Part shown: positions 58,012 to 64,000 of the stretch, one piece after another | How positions within the stretch are numbered: position 1 is the stretch's first letter | Layout: each line of letters opens with the position of its first letter | Assembly: GCA_964588695.1 (NCBI GenBank) | Contig: CAZPQK010000003.1 | Span: forward strand, 124,001 to 188,000 | Reading direction: 5' to 3' | From: CAZPQK01 sp964588695 | GTDB lineage: Bacteria; Krumholzibacteriota; Krumholzibacteriia; WVZY01; JAKEHA01 | DNA: 64,000 bases | The notes under the pieces: generated by a model | Database searches by the model: none | What the model saw: only the letters and a program-made list of their open reading frames with translations | Told to the model about the DNA's origin: nothing | Made by a program: the position numbers and the translations under genes

Positions 58012-60323
58012 AACGTGACGGTTAGCGTGATGGTGACGTCGAGAAATGCCGAACCCGGCTCATCGTCGTCCCCCAGGTTGGCTTCGAAGCCGATTCGCGT
58101 GTCGTAGCCGATCTCGGCTTCGCCGTTGCCTGGTCGGAACACAACTTCGTAGCTTCCCGGTTGCGATATATCCACCGCATCGACCGTGTACTCAACGTCA
58201 AAGAAGGTTTCCACAGTCGCAGAACTCCCCTCCGTCGCATTACTGTTGTTGCTCATCTGAAGCACGATCGTCGCCGGGAGGCCGGCGCCAAATACATCGA
58301 AGTCGATCACACCATCAAGGTTGATCACCATCGATACTTCGTCGTCACTGGAGACGCCGATCGTATGTGCGCTTCCCGAAACCGAGGTCGAAATCGTGTA
58401 CGAGGTAAGCCTACCGTTGGTAAGAGTTGGCGCGCTGTGATGAACCACATCAAACTCAAGCGATCGCGATTTGCCGTTGTGGGCAAGGGTCGTGTCCATC
58501 GTCGCGGTGTAGTTGAAGGTTGCCAGGCTGTCGTGCAACGCTTCCATGTCAATGTCGATAGTCTGCAACTGGGTACCGTCGTGAAGTTCAAGAAACGCGC
58601 CTAAACTTGCGCCTCCGCGGTGACCGGTTAAACTGGCGTAGGCCTCGCAGGATTGGGTCACGCGACCGTCCCCCGCGATTAGCGCCCCGGGACATTCGGT
58701 TTCGACTTCGATTGTGAAGAGCGTGAAGCTTGGTTCCATTCCCAGAAAGTCATCGCACACTCCCGAGCGCTGCAGCAGCAGGGTAAACGAGTCGCCCGGC
58801 GCCAGACCCAGTTGGCTGAGTACGTCTGCGACGTTAACCGTATGACCACCGATTAGCTCACCAGACTCTGTGGGCGTGATGGTTGCCGCCACGTTTGAGT
58901 TGGTAAGTACCAACAGTTCGTCGGGATACGGCGATACCAGGAGACACCTGAGTGCGCGAATCAGGCCGCCAAGCTCCAGATAACCGTCATGGGGAACGGT
59001 AACAACAACTTCGTTTTCAACCTGGTAGTCGAGAACATCCTGCTGAAGCTGATACGAATCGAGCAAGAATCCACCGTTGGCGAACACGCCAATTTCTAAC
59101 GTCGATGCGCAGTACTGAATATCCCGTTCCAGGTCGTCTTCGTCGAACGGAACAAAGAGAGGAAGTTTCTCACCGATAGGATGATCCATTAAAGCGCCTG
59201 CTGCTCGCAGATCGGCCAGGAATGCATGGGTCCCATCGACGCCGTAGCACATGCGGTAGGCCTTGTCCCGGAACAACGTCATCAATGGAACCATTAATTC
59301 ACTTTCGATGACGGCGACGGCATCGGTAAGCGAAAAGCATCCCGCTTGCCCGGCGACTTGCAGAACCGCTTTGAGTTCTTTCCACAGTGAATCCCACGTG
59401 TCCAACTCCATCACGTATTGCGGGTCGCCATACGCGTCTTGTTTGGTTTGCACGTAAGCGTTAAACACGGGCGTTATGTCATTGAGAAATGATTCGGTTG
59501 TTCCGCAATCGGCGTCTGCTTCGAGCTTGAGCCCCTGGGCGGCCACGACGCGATCAACCTTGGCCTGAACTTCCTGCGCGGTTGCGGGCGGATCACCGCT
59601 TTGTAAGTCGTCAACAGCGCTCGTGTATTCCTCGCAAGCGAGTTGTTGCAGCGCTGTCTCGAGGGTAACTATGTCTGGTGCCTGGTCCGGACAATCTATC
59701 GAAAGGACACTGAACTCTTCAGTCATTTGCTTAAAAAGTACTTCGACGTTGTCTGCACCGTTCTGCGCGCTGGACAGCTTGTCATTGAGCGACTGTAGCA
59801 CGTTAGCACAACTCAACTCGCCAGCCGACAATTGCCCCGCCGTATTTGTGCGTGCGTCCGTCGAACCGCCGGCGTAACCAAGGTAGTGTGTAGTGGCCAG
59901 CAGTTCTCGGGTGATCGGATTGAAGTCGGTGAACAGTACGCTTTGGTCTAGCGACATGATCGGTCGGGTCGCGCCACCGAGTTGGGCGGGGAGTTGAATC
60001 GTTATCGCAACCGGCTCTAGCAAAAACACGCCGGGATCGACCACGAACTTTGCCCATTCGTTTGAGTCCGGTACTAGCGCGGACACGCGAAACGCGGTGT
60101 TTACGGTTACGGCGCCAGGCGGAAAGTCGAGCGTAATGCGTGTTCCATTTTCGGCAACATGAGTGATGGCGCCGCCTGCCGGAGAAATCGACGCGGCGGT
60201 TGGGCCGTTGGTGGACGGCAGCGGTCCTGTCGTTTCGGTGCTACACCCGAAGATCAGGACGACCGTGAGCAGAATCATGGCCGCAAATATGGGCGTGCTG
60301 CGGTTGTATGAGCAGGTTTTCAA
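58008..60323 (-). CDS. Large lipoprotein with ZU5-like N-terminal domain
   Basis: 771 residues from a TTG at 60323 that has GGAG seven bases upstream; a GTG at 60341 is an alternative without such a site. A lipoprotein signal ends LIFGC. Residues 30-135 resemble a ZU5-like beta domain: ASISPAGGAITHVAENGTRI, TLDFPPGAVTVNTAFRVSAL. The rest alternates helical and beta-rich parts with many Asp and Asn. No catalytic motif is evident. An extracytoplasmic structural or ligand-binding role is likely. The ORF overlaps the convergent propeller gene by four bases. Confidence 0.75.
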   Translation of the reverse strand: MKTCSYNRSTPIFAAMILLTVVLIFGCSTETTGPLPSTNGPTAASISPAGGAITHVAENGTRITLDFPPGAVTVNTAFRVSALVPDSNEWAKFVVDPGVFLLEPVAITIQLPAQLGGATRPIMSLDQSVLFTDFNPITRELLATTHYLGYAGGSTDARTNTAGQLSAGELSCANVLQSLNDKLSSAQNGADNVEVLFKQMTEEFSVLSIDCPDQAPDIVTLETALQQLACEEYTSAVDDLQSGDPPATAQEVQAKVDRVVAAQGLKLEADADCGTTESFLNDITPVFNAYVQTKQDAYGDPQYVMELDTWDSLWKELKAVLQVAGQAGCFSLTDAVAVIESELMVPLMTLFRDKAYRMCYGVDGTHAFLADLRAAGALMDHPIGEKLPLFVPFDEDDLERDIQYCASTLEIGVFANGGFLLDSYQLQQDVLDYQVENEVVVTVPHDGYLELGGLIRALRCLLVSPYPDELLVLTNSNVAATITPTESGELIGGHTVNVADVLSQLGLAPGDSFTLLLQRSGVCDDFLGMEPSFTLFTIEVETECPGALIAGDGRVTQSCEAYASLTGHRGGASLGAFLELHDGTQLQTIDIDMEALHDSLATFNYTATMDTTLAHNGKSRSLEFDVVHHSAPTLTNGRLTSYTISTSVSGSAHTIGVSSDDEVSMVINLDGVIDFDVFGAGLPATIVLQMSNNSNATEGSSATVETFFDVEYTVDAVDISQPGSYEVVFRPGNGEAEIGYDTRIGFEANLGDDDEPGSAFLDVTITLTVTF

Positions 60324-60496
60324 TTGCGTTCTCCGCTTCACCGAACAACTTGTAACGTATTGTAATAACTACAGTTATCAGACTCCGTCGGTCCGTCGTT
60401 GGCCATCTGTCTACTCAGTACGCGACATTCTGGCACTAACGCCGACACGAGTTCCCGGCGAAACCGCGAAGTGGAATGGGGCGGCCGCGTGGGCAG

Positions 60497-61357
60497 CTAC
60501 CGGAGGAGAGATTGCAGAGTGAGCTCGTGGCGAATCACGTGGCTCGCGCCGACGACCGCAGCGACACGTTCGCCGCGCGCCGCCAGCGTAGCAATGGCGC
60601 GCACCATGTGTTGTCCGCGAACTTCTCGCGAATCGTGTCCGATGGTGCGCATAAGTTCGACAGAGTCGACGTTGGAAAGTGTTCTCCAATCTGGTCCGTC
60701 GGGGATGTGTTCCCGCCAAACGCGATCCAAATCCGATACGTTCTTAATCGAGTCACGAAGCCCATCCGCGTCTGTGCGCTTAGCAATCAGCCCATCGGCG
60801 GAAGCCGTCGCTTTAGCGGCGTCGCCTCCCGACTCGCCGACGATAACGCGCAGCGACAAATAGCACGCCACCAACTCGGCGGGCCATTTGTCCAGCAGAG
60901 CATCAACCTCGTTCTGGTATGTCGGCTCCAACGAGTAAATTGGAATTCCATCGTTGCGCGCTAGCATGAACGCCAGCTTGGGATCGTTGATCCCTCCGAT
61001 TCGTTCCGATTCCCAGCGAAAGTAGCGGCGACGTCCCTCGTTTAGGGCGATCGTTGGTTGGAACGCCTCCCAACGCTCCCGCAGCTCAGCGAACTGCGGG
61101 TTGTTGGGGTCGTTGGAATGTTGCACGCCGATGTACAAAACCGCGCCGGACTCGCCGGTCAGTTCGACGATGTAGGGGAAGCTAGTGGATTGGTAAATGG
61201 CGTCGTGTTGGTCCCAAGTACGGAACGAAGGGTGAACGCTAAGGTCAATCGGTTCAACCTCCACCGCAGGCAGTCGACCGGTGAGCGTAAGAAAGCCTAG
61301 TAACCCGATGCCCATAAAGGCCACGATGGCGAGTACAATGCGAATCAAGATTCTCAC
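60497..61357 (-). CDS. TraB/GumN-superfamily-like membrane-anchored protein
   Basis: 286 residues from a GTG with AAGGA upstream. An N-terminal membrane anchor lies at about 8-26 (VLAIVAFMGIGLLGFLTLTG). The family-type blocks are LYIGVQHSNDPNNPQFAELR, IALNEGRRRYF (Glu-Gly) and, near the end, ERVAAVVGASHVIRHEL. This pattern (first-strand GxxH, central EG, late GxxH) is that of TraB/GumN/ChaN-type proteins, which are suspected metalloproteases. The assignment is tentative. It lies alone on the minus strand, upstream of the large lipoprotein gene. Confidence 0.65.
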   Translation of the reverse strand: MRILIRIVLAIVAFMGIGLLGFLTLTGRLPAVEVEPIDLSVHPSFRTWDQHDAIYQSTSFPYIVELTGESGAVLYIGVQHSNDPNNPQFAELRERWEAFQPTIALNEGRRRYFRWESERIGGINDPKLAFMLARNDGIPIYSLEPTYQNEVDALLDKWPAELVACYLSLRVIVGESGGDAAKATASADGLIAKRTDADGLRDSIKNVSDLDRVWREHIPDGPDWRTLSNVDSVELMRTIGHDSREVRGQHMVRAIATLAARGERVAAVVGASHVIRHELTLQSLLR

Positions 61358-61442
61358 AATTATTCCTTGGGAAATGTGCCGCCCTTTCTATTTACCTACG
61401 GACGCGCCACCGCTTCGTTGCGCTAAAAGTGTCCAAATTAGC

Positions 61443-62384
61443 CTACCAGGGTAACAGACGCGTACCGTTAGAGGTAACTTCATCCCAGAACTTCTGCAGT
61501 CGGTCGCGCTGCGCTGCGCTCATAGACTCTTCGCTGGCGCTGACGTTTTCGCGTAACTGTTGCAAGGTTCGCATGCCTGGAATCACACAACTTACTTCGG
61601 GATAGGAAAGTGGGAACGCAAGCGCCTTAGTGGTCATTGATTTTCCATCATCGCATAGCCATTGCAACTGCGCCACCAGGTCCGCGCGGGTGGCGATTTG
61701 CTCCGTGCTCCAACGCGCGCGAACTCCAGAAAACACGTGTGCGTTGTTGAATTGACCGGTGAGCCACCCGCTATCCAGCGGAACCTTTGCGATCACGCCG
61801 GCACCGTTCTCGTTCACTTTGGCAAAGGATTTCCGAACGTCCTGGTGCAGAATGTTAAACAACACTTCACACACTGTCGAGTCGGTGTACTGCAAGCAAG
61901 TCGTCACTTCTTCGGCCAGGTCTACACTTACGCCGAAGTGGTGGATCTCTCCGCGACGTTTGGCATTATCCAAAGCATCCCAAATGGCATGTTTTCCGGC
62001 TAGAACGTCATGCGGCGGGTTATGTAGCAACAAAACGTCAAGGTAGTCGGTCTGGAGACGATGCAAACTGTCGGCAAGGCTCGTTGTAAACGCCTCGACA
62101 CGGAAGTCTTTTTCGCCAGTGGGAAGGTGCCCAAACTTACTCACTATCGTAACGTTATCACGTTTGCCAGACAGCGCTTCGCCCAACAACCGCTCGCTGT
62201 GAGTGTCGGCATAGTGCGGAGCGGTGTCGAAAAGCGTGACGCCCATCTCGACGGCGGCGCTAACCAAACGATGTGCCGTGTCGTCTGACATCGGAGACCA
62301 GTCACGCGCGTTTCCCAACTGCCACGCACCAAAGCCAATCTCCGACACGACGATTCCGGTGTTTCCCAGTGTTCGCGTGTTCAT
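61443..62384 (-). CDS. Aldo/keto reductase
   Basis: 313 residues. Family blocks: TGIVVSEIGFGAWQLGNARD, LFDTAPHYADTHSERLLGEA (Asp, Tyr), NVTIVSKFGHLP (Lys), LLLHNPPHD (His), FGVSVDLAEEV, VIAKVPLDSGWLTG and SCVIPGMRTLQQLRENVSA. Belongs to the YghZ/aldo-keto reductase superfamily; NADPH-dependent carbonyl reduction is expected. It lies on the minus strand, 12 bases downstream of the YHS-thioredoxin gene, so it is probably in the same operon as the TlpA-like and barrel genes. Confidence 0.93.
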   Translation of the reverse strand: MNTRTLGNTGIVVSEIGFGAWQLGNARDWSPMSDDTAHRLVSAAVEMGVTLFDTAPHYADTHSERLLGEALSGKRDNVTIVSKFGHLPTGEKDFRVEAFTTSLADSLHRLQTDYLDVLLLHNPPHDVLAGKHAIWDALDNAKRRGEIHHFGVSVDLAEEVTTCLQYTDSTVCEVLFNILHQDVRKSFAKVNENGAGVIAKVPLDSGWLTGQFNNAHVFSGVRARWSTEQIATRADLVAQLQWLCDDGKSMTTKALAFPLSYPEVSCVIPGMRTLQQLRENVSASEESMSAAQRDRLQKFWDEVTSNGTRLLPW

Positions 62385-62396
62385 CGCGATACTCTA

Positions 62397-63050
62397 CTAC
62401 TGCTTTACCGCCAGCAGGCCTTCAATTTTTTCCCTGACGTGGTTAATCTCGATCTTGCCACGCCACTCGCCCACAATCTCGCCTTTCTGATCGATCAGAT
62501 ACATCGCTGGTATGGCAGCAACGCCGTAGGCGTACCATGCAGGTTCGTCGCCGGAGTCTATGGCCATCGGGTAGGTAAAAGGTTTCTTCTTAAGAAATTT
62601 CTCCACTTGTTCGGGTTTTTCGTCGATCGACAGGCCCAAAACCGTCAATCCCTTGTCGCCGAACTCCTGCTGCAACGCTTCGAGTTCCGGCATTGCTTGG
62701 ACGCACGGAGCGCACCAGGTTGCCCAGAAGTCGACCAACGTAACCGCGCCTGGCTTCCCCAGAACCACCTCGTCGTGGTTACGCGTGATAATCACGAACT
62801 GCGGCGCCGGGCGCGGAACAGCCCGCACCGCGTAACCAGCGGGGAAACCATCAAACGCTTCGGCGCATTGTTGCGAACAAAAGTGGTAGTCCTTGCCCTC
62901 GTAGGTACGCGAGGCCACTACATTCTCGGCGCCGTGGTCGGCGCCACGAACTTCGCAGGCCCGGCAGATGGCTTTCTCGGGAGGCTGTCCGGCGTGGGTT
63001 AGCGGCGCGGCGAGTACCACCATTACGGCAGTTAATAGGGTTACTTTCAT
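62397..63050 (-). CDS. Secreted thioredoxin-fold protein with N-terminal YHS/TRASH-like domain
   Basis: 217 residues from the ATG at 63050 (AGGAG nine bases upstream; a TTG two codons earlier is too close). A signal peptide ends LTHAG. Residues 27-75 form a YHS/TRASH-type metal-binding domain: ICRACEVRGADHG and YHFCSQQCAEAFDGFP with four Cys. The C-terminal TlpA-like thioredoxin domain has VDFWATWCAPCVQAMPELEA with the redox pair, then KGLTVLGLSIDE and a cis-Pro in VAAIPAMYLID. It is a periplasmic thiol-disulfide enzyme, perhaps linked to metal delivery or cytochrome maturation; this is inference from the fusion. The upstream barrel gene and downstream aldo/keto reductase are on the same strand. 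Confidence 0.9.
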   Translation of the reverse strand: MKVTLLTAVMVVLAAPLTHAGQPPEKAICRACEVRGADHGAENVVASRTYEGKDYHFCSQQCAEAFDGFPAGYAVRAVPRPAPQFVIITRNHDEVVLGKPGAVTLVDFWATWCAPCVQAMPELEALQQEFGDKGLTVLGLSIDEKPEQVEKFLKKKPFTYPMAIDSGDEPAWYAYGVAAIPAMYLIDQKGEIVGEWRGKIEINHVREKIEGLLAVKQ

Positions 63051-63068
63051 TTTCAATATCTCCTGTTG

Positions 63069-63752
63069 CTAGAAACTATACGAAACTGACACCCCTGGGC
63101 GTTCCAACCACACCCACAAAAAAGACACCGTTGCGCGCGCTGCGGCGAAATGCGCCAAGAGATGAGTGCGGTTGCCGTCATACATAGGTTGAACTGCGAA
63201 GCCACGCGACAGGTCGACAGTTGCGCCGAACGGCACGTTAAACGCTTCGTCCCACTCGGAGTAGTTGAGACTAACGTACATGGAGACCGGCAACCGCGGC
63301 GCATGTTTGGCGGCGGTCAGATAGTACGACTGTTCGCCCGCGGGCGACCCGATTCGATCGGAACTTGTGCCAAAGAACAACGCCGGTCGTCGGTGACTTT
63401 CCGTGGTCAGAAACCAGGTAACCAACGGACCGATCTCATCGGCGGCCGCGTTAACTTCGACTCCGAGTTGTAGCGAAGGCAACACGCGCACATTCGCAGT
63501 GCCGCGATAACGTGCCCGATCGACATTTGTATCGACGTAGCGCAGAGAGACGACCCACCGCGAGTTCAATCCTGCGCCCCCAACTGGGGCGCCTTCTCCC
63601 GGTCAGCCAACTCATGTTGGCGCTTGCGCCATCGGCTTAGGCGGTTTTGGCTTCACCGCTTTGGTTGAGTCCGACGCGGCTTCGCTAAAACCAGCCGCGG
63701 GTGCAACCACGATCAGCGAAAGCGCCAGAGTCATTAGGACAATGCGTTTCAT
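63069..63752 (-). pseudogene. Outer-membrane barrel-like protein interrupted by two in-frame TGA codons
   Basis: One frame carries both parts. From the ATG at 63752 (AGAGGAAC upstream) a signal peptide (MKRIVLMTLALSLIVVAPAA) and a Lys/Pro linker run to a TGA at 63614-63612. After two codons comes a second TGA at 63605-63603. The same frame then reads on as a beta-rich domain to 63069: SRWVVSLRYVDTNVDRARYR, TWFLTTESHRRPALFFGTSS and a terminal Phe (VSVSYSF), typical of an outer-membrane barrel. Without the N-terminal part the barrel has no export signal. It is either a recently broken gene, a readthrough product, or two sequence errors. It sits at the head of an operon with the YHS-thioredoxin gene. 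Confidence 0.65.
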
Positions 63753-63806
63753 TTGTTCCTCTGTTTGATTGGGCGTTTGCGCGTCGAACACATCGCGACG
63801 CGCCAA

Positions 63807-64000
63807 TCTAGCAGGTCGCCAGAATCAACAGAGGTATTGGCAGTGTCGCAAGTAAGATGGGGGTTGGTCCGGAGGGTGAAGCCAGGCGAGGATTCTCAGG
63901 CAGCACGGGGCGAGTGAAGGTTTGCAGTCCGCGACGAGCGCTGTGTGCAGTGCGGGGGCCGGGACCACTTTCTCCGATGTCGCGGTGGTGCGGAATGTGG
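63807..64000. other. Window end, no supported feature
   Basis: A short frame starting ATG at 63858 stays open to the end (Arg/Gly/Pro-rich), but neither it nor the minus-strand frames have a ribosome-binding site or a recognisable motif. I see nothing else here. Confidence 0.4.

Noticed and set aside
63603..63614. Genome-wide TGA recoding to explain the two in-frame TGA codons
   Set aside because: Other genes in the window (for example the regulator ending at 10490) terminate at TGA, so the codon acts as a stop here.
63858..64000. Open frame running off the window end
   Set aside because: Arg/Gly-rich translation with no ribosome-binding site or motif; cannot be distinguished from chance.

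Overview
The window reads as chromosomal DNA, by eye G+C-rich, from a Gram-negative-type bacterium, probably an uncultured member of the FCB-like candidate phyla (Eisenbacteria, Krumholzibacteriota or Latescibacteria type) or a neighbouring group. This is an inference from gene content: a GWxTD-domain protein, secreted proteins ending in a 'YPNPFNP' FlgD-like sorting domain, eukaryote-type Ser/Thr kinases fused to PD40 propellers, CRTAC1/ASPIC proteins beside multihaem cytochromes, TonB, lipoproteins and a probable outer-membrane barrel. No rRNA is present, so the taxonomy is not settled here.

Layout. 1-1.8 kb is the end of the ribosomal-protein/alpha operon (rpsK end, rpoA, rplQ, terminator). 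1.9-14.2 kb holds secreted and membrane proteins: a GHL10-type glycoside hydrolase, a TPR membrane protein with an M49-like metallopeptidase, a retropepsin-like protein with a divergent winged-helix regulator, a VOC protein and a GWxTD protein. 14.5-21.3 kb carries a tandem pair of secreted CGMC proteins, a Rieske-glutamate synthase fusion and a run of small genes ending in tonB.

21.5-24.04 kb is the most interesting part: a compact island of about 2.45 kb at the 3' end of a tRNA-Asn gene. It is bounded by a 15-bp direct repeat, contains the C-terminal remnant of a serine recombinase, and carries two convergent genes that do not resemble the neighbours. One is a predicted AbiJ-like/PD-(D/E)XK nuclease. 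The other is a zinc-ribbon protein with a nucleoside-deoxyribosyltransferase/TIR-like domain. Together they look like an undescribed defence-type module; the function is inferred.

24.1-31 kb holds a VOC protein, a CRTAC1 protein translationally coupled to a membrane multihaem cytochrome-TPR protein, and a vanadium-haloperoxidase-like enzyme. 31.2-40.7 kb holds a kinase-propeller receptor, an IPT/propeller lipoprotein, an AbgT transporter, a DUF4920 protein, a hybrid sensor kinase and a GGCT-like protein. 40.7-45 kb holds a TetR/OsmC pair with two matching operators, a secreted alpha/beta hydrolase and an aldo/keto reductase. 45-47.7 kb is an ABC exporter (its ATPase apparently starts at ATC) with a secreted EEP-fold enzyme. 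47.9-60.3 kb is a block of secreted propeller proteins and lipoproteins, including two tandem seven-repeat paralogues. 60.5-63.8 kb holds a TraB/GumN-like protein, a second aldo/keto reductase, a YHS/TRASH-thioredoxin fusion and a barrel gene interrupted by two in-frame TGA codons. The last 190 bases hold nothing I can support.
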